This document shows positions 31,649 to 44,198 of a DNA stretch of 64,000 nucleotides, piece after piece. Under the pieces are notes generated by a model. It was not told the origin of the DNA, did not search any database, and saw nothing but the letters and a program-made list of their open reading frames with translations. The position numbers were made by a program, and so were the translations under genes. Origin of the DNA: Aralia elata (lineage: Eukaryota; Streptophyta; Magnoliopsida; Apiales; Araliaceae); contig CM068386.1 of assembly GCA_034770075.1 (NCBI GenBank), forward strand, positions 48,821,808 through 48,885,807. The letters run 5' to 3'. Positions within the stretch are counted from its first letter, which is position 1. The number at the start of each line of letters is the position of its first letter.

Positions 31649-31870
31649 TGTAGGTTATGAACCTTTAGGTGGGGAAAACCTTAGGGTAGTAGCCTTTTAG
31701 AAGATAGAGAATATAGAGGTGATAAACTCTTATCGAGTTTTAAGGAATGAATTACGGAAATTCATAAAAGATAATAAAACGATTATGTGCTATGTGCTTA
31801 TTTGATAACAAACTTATGTGCTCGCGAGTATTATCGATTAGTAATTAAAACTTAAAATTTTGTTGTCAGG

Positions 31871-32692
31871 ATGACTAATAGAGGAGAGACCAGCCAGGCT
31901 AGGGAGGAGGAGCCCCGAGATATTCACGTAGTTCATGAGCAGCTAGTGCAGAGGGAGCCATCCCCATTGATTACAGTTACAGGTCATGAGTATGAGCCTG
32001 CGACTGATTCTGAGGAGGACCCTGAGGAGGATCCTGAGGAGGTCGAGGAGGATGAGGGAGATCCTGAGGGGATATCACTATCTTCCTTAGGTGTTCAGAT
32101 GTACGAGCAGGTATATGATCGCAATATAGAGTTGCAGGACAGAGTGGAGGAGTTAGAGAGGCAGCTGGCGGAGCGACAGACTGCCTTGGAGCAGAAGAGT
32201 AGTGAGATTGAGGAGCTCGATATATGTCTTGGAGACGTGGAGTGGAAGCTGGTTCATGTAGAGAGTGAGAAGGAGGAGTTAGAAGAACAGGTTGTGGAGC
32301 GTCAAGCCGCTCTGGAGCAGAAGGATGCTGAGATCCAAGACCTTTCATCACGTCTTGCAGAGGCTGAGCAGAGCCTAGCACAGTCTGAGTATCGACGAGG
32401 ACAACTGATAGCCAAAAATGAAATTGTACGAGATGAGTTGAAAGAGGAGTCAGCTAAGCGGGCGAGAGCTGAGACTGCTTGGTTGAGGGAGACTAACCGC
32501 GCAGATCGTGTTGAATGTGAGGTGCGGTCAAAGAAGGCCAAGATTGATGAGATGGAGTATATTTTTCACACCATGGTAGATAGAGCTCAGGATTGAGTTC
32601 ATCGTCATCCAGATATGGTGGATCGAAGGATGGCGACTCGTATTATGGAGCAGGAACGCAAGGAAGCTGTGCGCCGTGGGATGTCATCATAG
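31871..32692 (+). pseudogene. Extra ORF before gag: acidic, coiled-coil protein
   Basis: 241 residues to a TGA at 32594-32596. The same frame continues another 31 codons to TAG at 32690-32692 with basic sequence (MEQERKEAVRRGMSS), so the TGA is probably a mutation. The N-terminus has an acidic run (SEEDPEEDPEEVEEDEGDPE, about 46-66). From about 80 to 230 heptad-like sequence includes a duplicated block: RQLAERQTALEQKSSEIEEL and a similar VVERQAALEQKDAEIQDL. It matches no retroelement domain I know. The ATG follows a splice acceptor (TTGTTGTCAG|G) by one base. It lies between the primer site and gag, in sense. A structural or nucleic-acid-associated role is possible but not shown. Confidence 0.7.
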
Positions 32693-32986
32693 ATTATGAT
32701 TAGTTATGTTATTATGAAAATTTATGAGTTAATAAGTTGTAAATCCCAGTCTTATATAATGGGATAGAATAATGATGTAATCCTGGAACTTTATGATTTC
32801 AGGATAGATGATTTGATGTAAATAACTACGATGTTATCTTTATTATGTTTTGAAGCAGTAATGAATAAAATGCGAAAGTTTATCAGATGTGCTGTATGTT
32901 AAGTGTTGTTTATGAATGTTTAAGTTAAGACTTAAATGTTTAAGAAATTGAATAATAATCTAATAACGCAAATTCTTAACAGTAAG

Positions 32987-35631
32987 ATGCCGCCAAGAAG
33001 ACAACCAAACCGTCAACAAACTCCTGAGGGATCTACAAACAACGAAGAAGCCAACACTAACCCAATGCAGCAGTTAGTGAATCTATTAACTGGAGCATTC
33101 GCTAATCAACCCCAAGCTCAGGCTACGACCTTTAAAGACTTCAAAGCTGTTGGACCTCCGGAGTTTCACGGTTCCATGAATCCGATTGAAGCACAGACTT
33201 GGGTCATGGAGATGGAGAAAGATTCGATGTCGCCAGGGTCAGTGAGAACCAGAAGACGGCATTTGCAACCTTTATGCTGAAATCAGAAGCCAGCTACTGG
33301 TGGCAGGCGAACAAGACTCGAGGTGGCCAAGGGCTTATTCCGTGGGAACAATTTAAGGAAATATTTTTCGAGACCTATTTCCCAACAAGTGCTCAGAATC
33401 AGATGGAGGTGCAGTTTCTAGAGCTGAAGCAAGGTACCATGACGGTACCTGAATATGCTGCAAAGTTCAATGAGCTGGCGAGGTTTGCGCCATATCAGGT
33501 CAACACGGATGAGCGAAAGGCCAGAAGGTTTGAGCAGGGATTGAAGCCCTGGTTGTATAGCCGAGTTTCAATGTTTCAACTGAACTCGTTTACGGCGGTG
33601 CTGGAGAAGGCAATTATCGCTGAAGGAGGCAGTGATGCTCTGTCCAAGTATAATCAGGAGCAGAGGAAGAAGAAGAATGAGAGTGAAAATAAGACAAGTG
33701 GTAGTCATGGGGGAAGTGGCCAGAAGAGGAAATGGAATGATAGTAACTCTGTGGGAAGTCAGCAGGGTAATCAGAAGAAGAAGATGGAGGTGTGCAACAA
33801 CTGTGGAAAGAGCCATATGGGTGCTTGTTTGAAGGGTAAGAGGGTATGCTTCAACTGCGGGCAGGAGGGTCATATCGCACCGAATTGCCCTAATCCGAAG
33901 AAGGGCGCATGTTTCATCTGCGGGTCAAAGGATCATTTTGCCCGAGACTGCCCTAAGAAAGCAACGACAGGTGGAGCCAGTGTAGGAAAAGGAAACAGCG
34001 GTGGTGGCAACCTTACTATCATAGGACCGGCACAACCCAATCGACCTACCGCTCGAACATTCAACATGACGGTGCAGGATGCTGTGCAGTCAAAGGATGT
34101 AGTGTCAGGTATCATTCCAGTCAATAATGTTAATGCTTATGTATTATTTGACTCGGGTGCTACTTGCTCATTTATATCCGATGATTTTGCTAAGAAATTA
34201 GAGTTACCTCAGGAAGAATTAGATTACCCCATGAATATAGAAATTGCGAATAGGGAAGTGATTCCTGTTAAGTTTATCCACAAGAACTGTCAGGTAGATA
34301 TTAAGGGTCATATGATGACAGTAAACTTGATCCCAATTCGTCTTGGGGAGTTTGATGTCATTTTGGGAATGGATTGGTTGTTCAACCATGGGGCAGTTAT
34401 TGACTGTCAAAAGAAGTGTGTGAACCTTATGACTCCGTCAAAGGTAGTGTTTTATGGCAGCAAGTCGCCTAGACAAACGAGTTGTCTGACGATGATGCAG
34501 GCCAGAAAGATGTTGAGACAAGGATGTGTAGGATATCTAGCCTACATAGTTGATACCCGAAAGGTGGGTGCAAAGTTGAAGGAGATACCGGTAGTTAGGG
34601 ATTTTGCGGACGTGTTTCCTGATGATTTGCCAGGATTACCGCCAGATAGGGAAATCGAATTTGTGATTGATTTAGCACCGGGTACAGCCCCTATATCAAA
34701 AGCCCCATATAGAATGGCTCCGGTAGAAATGAAGGAGTTGATGGTGCAATTACAAGAATTACTGGATAAAAAGTATATTCAACCGAGCATTTCGCCGTGG
34801 GGAGCGCCGGTGTTATTCGTCAAGAAGAAGGACGGATCAATGCGTCTTTGCATTGATTATAGAGAGTTGAACAAGGTCACGATTAAAAACAAGTATCCGT
34901 TGCCAAGAATCGATGACTTATTTGACCAATTGAAGGGAGCAAGATATTTTTCGAAGATAGATCTGCGAAGTGAGTACCATCAGTTAAAGGTGAAAAGAGA
35001 AGACATACCAAAGACGGCATTTCGAACTAGATATGGTCACTATGAGTTTTTAGTTATGTCATTTGGTCTAACGAATGCGCCTGCAGCATTCATGGATTTA
35101 ATGAATAGGGTGTTCAAACCATTTCTAGATAAGTTTGTGGTGGTATTCATAGATGACATTTTGGTTTACTCCAAAACTCAAGAAGAACACGTGGAGCATT
35201 TGAGGGTGACATTGGAGGCGTTAAGGAAGAAGAAATTATATGCAAAATTTTCAAAATGCGAATTTTGGTTAGAGCGTGTTCAATTCCTTGGGCATGTTAT
35301 TGATAAAGACGGGATTTCAGTAGATCCAGCGAAAGTGGAAGCAGTCATGAACTGGGATCAGCCGAAGACACCGTCGGAAGTGAGGAGTTTCCTAGGTTTG
35401 GTAGGATACTACAGGCGTTTCATTCAAGATTTCTCTAGGATCGCCACTCCGTTGACGAATTTAACAAGGAAATCAGTGAAGTTTGTTTGGACGGAGAAGT
35501 GTGAAGAGAGTTTCCAAGAACTAAAGAAGAGACTAAGTTCGGCACCTGTGTTGTCTTTACCAGATGATACAGAAAATTTTGTGGTGTACAGTGACGCATC
35601 GCATAAGGGACTTGGTTGTGTGTTGATGTAG
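32987..35631 (+). pseudogene. Tekay gag, protease and reverse transcriptase (frameshift in gag)
   Basis: The start is the ATG at 32987 (MPPRRQPNRQQ), just after a possible acceptor CTTAACAG. The gag frame shifts near 33215-33225, after AQTWVMEMEK, into the frame of 33199-35631. Counting from 33199: capsid to about 150; three zinc knuckles (Cys199-Cys210 with short spacing, Cys217-Cys230, Cys238-Cys251); protease active site DSGA at 318-321; RT at about 490-700 with CIDYRELN and VFIDDILVYS (active site IDD 651-653). RNase H begins at about 795 and is cut by TAG at 35629-35631 in CVLM*NGK, where Gln (CAG) is usual. Lineage from the zinc knuckles, RT words and terminal chromodomain: Tekay/Del. 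Confidence 0.93.
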
Positions 35632-37482
35632 AATGGTAAGGTTATTGCATATGCATCGCGCCAACTAAAAGATTATGAAAAAGGATATCCGACCCATGAT
35701 TTGGAGTTAGCAGCTGTGGTGTTTGCTCTGAAAATCTGGAGGCACTATCTCTATGGGGAGAAGTGTGAAATATATACAGACCATAAAAGTCTGAAGTATA
35801 TTTTTACACAGAAGGATTTGAATATGCGGCAGAGAAGATGGATAGAATTAATCAAAGACTATGACTGTGAAATTCTATACCATCCGGGAAAGGCTAATGT
35901 GGTTGCCGACGCTTTGAGTAGAAAAGGTCGGGAGAAACTGTTTATGTTAACTGCTCAGGAGAAGCTCGTGGCAGAAATGGCTAAATTGGAGTTAGAGGTG
36001 AAGGGTTTGGCAGAGCCTAATGAAAAACTGTTCCAGATGGAAACTCAACCAACTTTGGTGGACAAAGTCAAGGAAGCGCAACTCAAGGATGATGAGTGTA
36101 TTAATATACGCAAAAGAGTGCTTGAAGGTGAAGAGCTTCAATACAAAATCGATACCGAAGGGTTGCTGAGATTTGAAGGCAGAATTTGGGTACCGTCAGT
36201 ATTGGCAATCAGAGACGAGATTTTGAACGAAGCTCATAGTTCAAGATTTTCGATTCACCCGGGGAGTACGAAAATGTACCAGGATCTTCGACAACATTTT
36301 TGGTGGCCAAACATGAAAAGAGAGGTTGCTGAATGTGTTGCGAAGTGTTTAACTTGTCAGAGAGTCAAAGCGGAGCATCAACGACCAAGTAGTTTGCTAC
36401 AACCCTTGGAGATACCAGAATGGAAGTGGGAGCATATCACAATGGATTTTGTGGTAGGGCTTCCAACTACTCAGAAGAGTTATGACGCAATATGGGTCAT
36501 AGTTGACAGATTGACGAAATCAGCACATTTCTTGCCTATCAAAATCAGATTTACTTTGGATCAGCTGGCGAAATTATACGTCAAAGAGATTATCTCAAGG
36601 CACGGTGTTCCAGTGTCAATAGTGTCAGACAGAGATCCACGTTTCACCTCAAAATTTTGGAGGAGTTTGCAAGCTTGTTTGGGAACGCAGTTGAGAATGA
36701 GTACAGCCTACCATCCTCAAACCGATGGCCAGAGCGAAAGAACAATTCAGACGTTAGGGGATATGCTTCGGGCGTGCGTCATGGATTTTAAAGGCAACTG
36801 GGATGATCATTTACCTCTGGTCGAGTTTGCTTACAACAATAGTCATCACGCTAGTATCGGCATGCCGCCTTATGAAGCACTGTACGACAGAAAATGCAGA
36901 ACTCCGTTATGCTGGGATGAGGTTGGTGAACGACGACTATTGGGACCCGAGCTGGTACAACAAACTGCTGAAATTGTCAAGGTAATAAGAGCCAGACTGA
37001 TAGCCGCTCAAGACAGACAGAAAAAGTATGCTGATCAACACCGACAAAATTGCGAATTTGACGTCGGGAGCTTTGTGTTTCTCAAAGTATCTCCCCGGAA
37101 GGGAAAAATCAGATTTGGTAAAAAGGGTAAACTCAGTCCGCGGTTTATTGGACCCTTCGAAGTGCTGAAACGAATAGGCGAGGTGGCTTATGAGGTAGCT
37201 TTACCTCCCGCGTTAGACCACATTCATAATGTATTCCACATATCGGTGCTACGACCGTATAAGTCTGATTATAAACATGTCATAGAATATGAACCGATAC
37301 AATTCGAGAAAGATTTGTCTTATGAAGAGGTTCCTGTACAGATAGTGGACAGGAAGGAGCAAGTACTTCGAAATAAAGTGATACCTTCTGTTAAGGTAAT
37401 CTGGAGGAACCACAGTGCTGAAGAAGCAACGTGGGAACTCGAAGAGCAAATGATGCAAAACTTTCCTCAATTATTTGTTTAG
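35632..37482 (+). pseudogene. Tekay RNase H, integrase and chromodomain (continuation after nonsense codon)
   Basis: This is the same frame as the upstream pol. RNase H resumes with VIAYASRQLKDYE, DLELAAVVFALKIW and YTDHKSLKYIFTQKDLN to ADALSRK. Integrase has the HHCC site (IHPGSTKMYQ; CLTCQRVK), then Asp in ITMDFVVGLP, Asp in IVSDRDPRFTS and Glu in DGQSERTIQTLG. The last ~50 residues (IPSVKVIWRNHSAEEATWEL) form the chromodomain of Tekay-type chromoviruses, a module linked to insertion into heterochromatin. The C-terminus is complete, with the stop at 37480-37482. Confidence 0.93.
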
Positions 37483-37496
37483 TCTTTATATTGCGA

Positions 37497-37579
37497 TTCT
37501 GGGGAAGGAGGGGAGAATGTAACGGACGATTTTATTGCGTTGTGATTCTGGGGACAGAATCCTTTTAAGGAGGGAAAGA
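37497..37579 (+). other. Polypurine tract of the Tekay element, with a duplicated upstream copy
   Basis: The functional tract is AAGGAGGGAAAGA (37567-37579), against the 3' LTR. About 60 bases earlier, GATTCTGGGGAAGGAGGGGAGAA is followed by TGTAACGGACG at 37518, which looks like a second tract plus the first bases of an LTR. The pair of GATTCTGGGGA words shows a local duplication. Confidence 0.7.
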
Positions 37580-40461
37580 TGTAACGAATGCAATTTTTGT
37601 GATTGAATAAAAATATTTGTTGAGTTATATAAATATTTTTATTAATTTATTGAGCTAAATAAATAATTTATTAAGTTTTTGTGAAATGGGTATATGTTAA
37701 GTTTAATAATGTTAAATGTTGTTTGAATGTGATTTGTTATGTTATTCTAATTTAATTTAATAATTAAATTAGATGATGAAAAGGTTTATTTGAATAAATG
37801 ATTTATTTGAGTAAGAGAATTTATTTGGTATTATTGTTATTTGTTAAATGAAATTATTAATTTAGTAAGGTTTAATTGAATTTATTTAATAATAAATTCA
37901 ATTAAATTAGAAGTGTGACATTTAAAACTATATGTTATAATGATTTATTAAAATAAATGAGAAAGTGTTTAATTCAGTTTTACCAAACAAGGCCCTATGA
38001 TCTTTGTTTGGAAATAATGGGTTATTTTATTTGTGTTTTACCAAACAAGGCCTTATGACCTTTAGTTAGAATAATGGGTTATTTTTAAATTAGTTTGCCA
38101 AACAAGCCTTATGGCTTTTTGAATTATGTAACTGATAGATTAATATCAGTATACGTTATTATTTGATTCAATTATCAGTTTTTTATTTTTATTCTATTAG
38201 TTTTATTTTTTTTAAACTACGTCAGTTGTAAAAAGAAGAACAGAAGAGAAAGAAAAGAACAGAGTTGAGAGAACTCTGTGAATTTGAGAGTTGAGAGAAA
38301 AGAGAGAATTGAGAAGAAGAGTTTGGAAATTGAAGGTAGAAATTCTAAAACCCAAGGAGATTAATCAAAGCAATAGAAGGTATAATCCTTTTCTAAAAGT
38401 TCTTCACTATACTTCTCTGTATGTGATTTTTTTAATTTCCTGTATATAAATTTTATGCTAAATACATGAATTACTTGGTTATAATTGTTAGTAAGCATGT
38501 ATTAGAGATTATGTGATGAATATAAACTAGTTTGAAGAGTTAATTCATGAAAACATGTTTTTGAATTTAGTTTTTAGTTTTTACAGAGTTTATTTCATGA
38601 ATTGTATATACGTATGAAAATTGATGATTCAATTTGGTTATTAATCGGTGAATTAATAATTGTTTATGATTATATGATGGAAAATAAGAATAATGCAAGA
38701 AGAATAGTTTTAATTGGTTGACAAATGAATTTACAGAGTTTAATTTCATGAGAGTGGTTAAAACTTGAATATTTGGTTTTAACAGAGAATTTTTGATTTA
38801 AATTGGTTGTTTATGTGTTAGAATGATTAAAATGTTTAGAAAACATGTTGGGTAAATGTTTTGTATCATGTATGATGTCTGGGTATATTTAATTTGTTTA
38901 CTGGATGGTAGAATTCGGAAAATTTGGCCAAATTTGGTCTAAGTTTTCACTGGTTCGCGAGCTGGGGAAGACAACTGTCGAGTCTCTCGCCCCGACGAGA
39001 GAAATGTGCTGTAAATCTTCGCCCTGGCGAGAAATTTTATTAAGGAAAAGCTTTCCCCGGCGAGGTCTCGCCCCGGCGAGATATTTGTTCAGTAAATCCT
39101 CGCCTCGGCGAGGGAACAGTACTGAAATTTTTAAAAATTTTTATTTTCTTTGTGCTTTTACTATGATGCTATAAACAAGTTTAAAACTTATATTAATGTA
39201 TTTAGTGACTAATGAATTGCCAAGATGGTTGTTAAACTAGTACTTGTTGATTATGATATATAAAATGAGATATTATAATAAAATGGGATAGAAAGTAAGC
39301 CTAGAATGCTTTTAGTCTTGTGACTAATTTTGTTACCATCTTATAATTAAATGTATAGGTTGTTTAAGGATCGTGAGATATTTAATTTGTAATCTACGCT
39401 TGAGGCAAGTTTCTTATCTCAATTTATTACTTTTACGTTGAGCAAGTTGTTCTTTCCCTTTTAACTTGTTAATTTATTCAAAGCAAGTTTATTTATATTG
39501 AGCAAGCTTATTGACCTTAGCTTATTGATATTCAAGCAAGGTTACTATTATGTTACGTACTTAAGCTTTATTCCAATCATTGTTTGTTATTCAAATTTCG
39601 AGTATAGTTTCTATTGAACAAACTTTATTGTTGAATCGAATGTATTAGCGACTAGCAAACCCTTATTGATTCAGCTAGTCCTTAGTTGATGAGCGTTTTA
39701 AAGACTTAGAATATTTTAAACTTGTTCCAAGCCAAGTTCCTTTTGGTACGGACTCTGATGATAAACTGAGATAAACAACCCTAATATAGGGGATTAACTA
39801 CGCGACAGCGTTAAAATGTTTGTGCACAATACATTGTACAAAGGGCTGATCCCCCTAAGTACGAGATGTTGGTCCATAGTCTATATGACTGTTAAAGGTT
39901 GCAGTAGAAATACCTGTTAACCTAGGACATAGTTCGAGGTATTGTGACCCTCAGATATAATTTCTAAATCTTGAATTCTATTTTCCTTGGAATCAAGCAT
40001 TCTAACGAGCTTTTAGACTTTGACCATCTATTGACTGAGATTCAGAAACTTATTATTCCTCAGTTGAAATCCATTTCATTTAAATATTATTGTTATCGTA
40101 CTTGTGAGCAATTGTTTGCTCACTCTTGCATTAATCATTGCAGCTAAGCCAGAAAAGCAGGACGAACCGTCCACGAGTAAAGGTAAGGGCAAGATGCCAA
40201 AGTAGCAAGAGATTTATTATCCACTTGATGTTTATTTGTATCAAAGACTTGTTTAAATTATGTTTTATTCCGCATTTGATGTATTAAGGTTAAGATAACC
40301 TGGGATTTGAATGTTTAATAGTTTGGTGATGTAACCCATTTTGGGAAGATGTTTCATTAAGTTTATTTAATTGTCTTTTTATTGGGTAGTTAGATTTGAA
40401 TGTATGTTATAGTGAACACCAAATCAGTGGAAATTAAGTACCTGGATTTGGGGGTGTCACA
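37580..40461 (+). repeat. Tekay element 3' LTR
   Basis: 2882 bp, nearly identical to 28735-31633 apart from single-base changes and the 17-base loss in the CG palindromes. Candidate donor at 38380 and acceptor ending at 40143. Confidence 0.95.
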
Positions 40462-40466
40462 GTTCT

Positions 40467-42074
40467 CCTCGAATGCTACGGTGTGATTCCTTCCTTTGAT
40501 CAACGTTAGCCACCCAAGTGTTTGGCCTCTAGAGGTGATCCACCAAGGAAGAACAAATATTCAAGAAGTTGGGTATTTGGCAAAACCCTAGTTTCTATCT
40601 CTATAGAAATTGTAAGTACTCTCCACAATCTAATGCAAGAGTGTGTAACCCTAATCTATGATAAGACCCCTCTTATTTATAGATGTAGGAATAACCCTTC
40701 CCTAAACTATTTAGGATTAGGGTTTGTATTATAATTAAACTCCTTTAATTAATATGCTCCTAATCCAATTAGGAATCCATGGGAGAGTAATTCTATTAAT
40801 TAATTCTCAATCCCTATTAGGAATTAAATAATAGTAAAAGTAATAATAATAATAAGACTCCTCTTATTAATTTATATTTAATATTTCCAAAATATTAAAT
40901 AATAGATATTAAGCTATTTAATTTATTCTATCTCCATAGAGTAAATTAAATACACTTAACTTATTATTACAATTATGCCATTTACTTCTTAAATAAATAT
41001 TTTTCTTTTTGCGGTGTGACCCTTTAGGTTCTCCATATTAAAACCGGTTGTGAATAAATCAATTAGAAACAATTCTAATCTTATTTAAATAAAATAAATT
41101 AAACTATTTAATTCATTTAAATAAATTATATTTATTCTACAATAAGGGTAAGCCCCCTTAGCGATCAACGACTTTCCAGATAATATAGATTTCAACATTA
41201 ATCACAAAAGAACCTTTGAGTAAATAGTTACCGTACAATTCAATCCTTCTACCATACAATGTCCCAATTAAATATAAGACATGGATTTACTGTCAAGTCT
41301 TATTTTATTTAATTATATGTATTTTGATTCCCAAATGCACAACTCTAATTAATGCAAATTAGAAACTCCTTTCTAATTTCATTCTGCCTTGGCCAAGGAC
41401 TACTCAGTTATCATTTATCGAATCACATAGGACATTCACATCTTTTACTAGACGAGGTAGATTTTTTGTTGATCATTAACCTATCTCCATGTACAACTAA
41501 TTATACCCAATCATACCCTTTGATATACCCACAAGGTCTTAAGGGACATGTCAAAGTATAACTCATCATACACAAGATACTATGATGATCTCAAGTCCAA
41601 GGATCACTTGTACTACTATCACTAGAGGAATTCCTATTGACAGGCGAGTAAAACTCCATTAGGTATTCCTTAGCGAGCCACGTTCAGTGAACTTATTCTC
41701 CAATAAGCACCTACATACTTGCTTTAGTGTCTCCACACAAATGATTATGAGATCAATCATCCTCTTCCTAAGAGCAAGCAACGTATGTACTAATCTATCC
41801 GGATTCACTAATCCCCAATTTAGTAATCCAACGATTAGGAACAATTTTAGTTTGTTAGCTATCTTGAATTTAGATCTCATTAGCATGATCACCATCATGA
41901 TTCTAAAAGCATTGCTCAAAACTATGGGTTTATCACATTTAATATAATAGCACCATGTAGATAATATAAAATGCCTTTTGAGAAAATCAATTTCTTTATT
42001 AATAAATGAATAAGATTACAAAGTATATGCTACATCATATCAAATATGATTGGCTTGTGTGCATACTACTTTCA
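40467..42074 (-). repeat. Outer copia right (5') LTR, second piece
   Basis: It continues after the Tekay duplication GTTCT and ends ATACTACTTTCA. The target duplication ATATT follows at 42075-42079. TATA box at 40674-40682 on minus. Confidence 0.93.
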
Positions 42075-42380
42075 ATATTTCTAGGTTAGTGCTCTTCGAT
42101 CCCATATTTAATAACGTGATAAAGATTTACTTTCTTTATATTTATTTCCCTATCGAATGTTATGATAGTATACTAATGTATGGAATTATCTGAATGATTT
42201 TCTACATATTGAATTTCCTTATTGTATTTTTGTATGTTGGTTGGTGCTAATTATATATCATCTGGAATAGTATAATGATGCTCATGTGTAAATTTTCAGA
42301 TTGTTATTTAAATTTGCTGGACTTTGGTCAAGTCTGGAGTATATGTTGTGACTATTTAAAAATTTTCAGATTGTTATTTA
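42075..42380 (+). mobile_element. Array unit A, second segment
   Basis: It begins ATATTTCTAGGTTAGTGC and matches 58105-58232 plus 60980-61160. The first codons (ATT-TCT-AGG-TTA) are the next bases of the TBL exon, whose unit B form reads I-P-R-L. The second half (42180-42380) repeats 2340-2560. No gene is otherwise present. Confidence 0.75.
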
Positions 42381-44187
42381 TGTACGGTTTGTATATAGCG
42401 CGGACATGCAATAAAATTACATAAATATTACGGAAGCGCAATAAAACGGATTTTAAAATTTTCATACAAACCATCACCATGATCATCCATGTGCTCAATT
42501 ATCAATTAAACGAAAGAGATAAAGTATGAGAATCATACCCTTGTAGAACCATGCTTCCACAGGTACGAGTTCACCTCCAAATCCTTCGCGTTCTCCTTGA
42601 ATTCTACCGATTAAATTCCTTCCTTTGATCAACTTTAGCCACCCAAGTGTTTGGCCTCTAGAGGTGATCCACCAAGGAATAATAGTTGTTCAAGAAGATG
42701 GGTGTTGGCAAAACTCTAGTTTTTATCTCTATAGAAATTACAAGTACTCTTTCTCTCCAATTCTTATGGAAGAGTGTGTAACTGTCTAACCCTAAATCAT
42801 GATAAGACTCCTCTTATTTATAGATATAGGGAACCCTCCTAAACTATTTAGGATTAGGGTTTTTCTTCTAATTAAACTCCTTTAATTAATTATGCTCCTA
42901 ATCCAATTAGGAATGCATGAGAGAGTACTTCTATTAATTAATTCCCAATCCCTATTAGGAATTAAATAATAGTAATGGTAATAATAATAATAAGACTCCT
43001 CTTATTAATTTATATTTAATATTTCCAAAATATTAAATAATAAATATTAAGCTATTTAATTTATTCTATCTCCATAGATTAAATTAAATACACTTAACTT
43101 ATTATTACAATTATGCCATTTACTTCTTAAACAAATATGTTCCTTTTTGCGGTGTGACCCTTTAGGTTCTCCATATTAAACCGGTTGTAAATAAATCAAT
43201 TAGAACAATTCTAATTTTATTTAAATAAATAAATTAAACTATTTAATTTATTTAAATAAATAATATTTATTCTACAATAAGGGTAAGCCCCCTTAGCAAT
43301 CAACGACTTTTCAGATAATATAGATTTCAACATTAACCACAAAAGAACCTTTCAGTGAATAGTTACCGTACAATTCAATCCTTCTACCATACAATGTCCC
43401 AGTTAAATATAAGACATTGAATTACTGTCAAGTCTTATTTTATTTAATTATATGTATTTAGATTCCCAAACGCACAACTCTAAATAATGCAAATTAGAAA
43501 CTCCTTTCTAATTTCATTCTGCTTTGGCCAAAGACTTCTGAGTCGTCATTTATCGAATCACATAGGACATTCTCTCCTTTTACTAGAAGTGGTAGATTCT
43601 TTGTTGATCATTCACCTATCTCCATGTATAACTTATTATACCCAATCATACCCTTTGATATACCCTAAAGGTCTTAAGGGACATGTCAAAGTATAACTCA
43701 TCATACACAAGATACTATGATGATCTCAAGTCCAAGGATCACTTGTACTACTATCACTAGAGGAATTCCTATTGACAGACGAGTAAAAATCCATCAGGTA
43801 TTCCTTAGCGAGCCACGTTCAGTGAACTTATTCTCTAATAAGCACCTACATACTTGCTTTAGTGTCTCCACACAAATGATTATGAGATCAATCATCCTCT
43901 TCATAAGAGCAAGCAACGTATGTACTAATCTATCCGGATTCACTAATCCCCTTTTTAGTAATCCATCGATTAGGAACGATTTTAGTTTGTGAGCTATCTA
44001 GAATTTAGATCTCATTAGCATGATCCCCATCATGATTCTAAAAGCATTGCTCAAAACTATGGGTTTATCACATTTAATATAACAACACCATGTAGATAAT
44101 ATAAAATGCCTTTAATAACCGAATAAGATTACAAAGTATATGCTACATCATATCAAATATGATTGGCTTGTGTGCATACTACTTTCA
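42381..44187 (-). repeat. Second copia left (3') LTR
   Basis: Starts TGTACGGTTTGTATATAGCG, ends ATACTACTTTCA. TATA box CTATAAATA at 42815-42823 on minus. Followed by the polypurine tract (44188-44198). Confidence 0.93.
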
Positions 44188-44198
44188 ATCTCCCACTT

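Larger units (their letters stand above)
28735..40461 (+). mobile_element. Tekay/Del-like chromovirus (Ty3/gypsy), full length, with extra ORF
   Basis: LTRs of 2899 and 2882 bp begin TGTAACGAATGC and end GGGGTGTCACA, flanked by GTTCT duplications. Order: 5' LTR, initiator-Met primer site, an extra coiled-coil ORF, gag, protease, RT, RNase H, integrase, chromodomain, polypurine tract and 3' LTR. The 17-base length difference between the LTRs is a deletion in the CG-palindrome region of the 3' LTR (about 39019). It has one stop in the extra ORF, one frameshift in gag and one stop in RNase H, so it is inactive. The LTRs are very alike, so it is young. Confidence 0.95.
2734..42074 (-). mobile_element. 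Outer Ty1/copia retrotransposon, interrupted by Tat and Tekay elements
   Basis: Its LTRs begin TGTTAGGTTTG and end ATACTACTTTCA on the plus strand. The element is flanked by ATATT duplications at 2729-2733 and 42075-42079. It reads on the minus strand: the right LTR is 5', the primer binding site is at 28505-28517, and the polypurine tract is at 22927-22937. Removing the Tat insertion from the left LTR and the Tekay insertion from the right LTR leaves two LTRs of about 1.82 kb and an internal region of about 5.6 kb. Coding is broken by two frameshifts and two nonsense codons, and the reverse transcriptase active site is altered, so it is dead. The lineage within Ty1/copia was not resolved. 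Confidence 0.93.
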
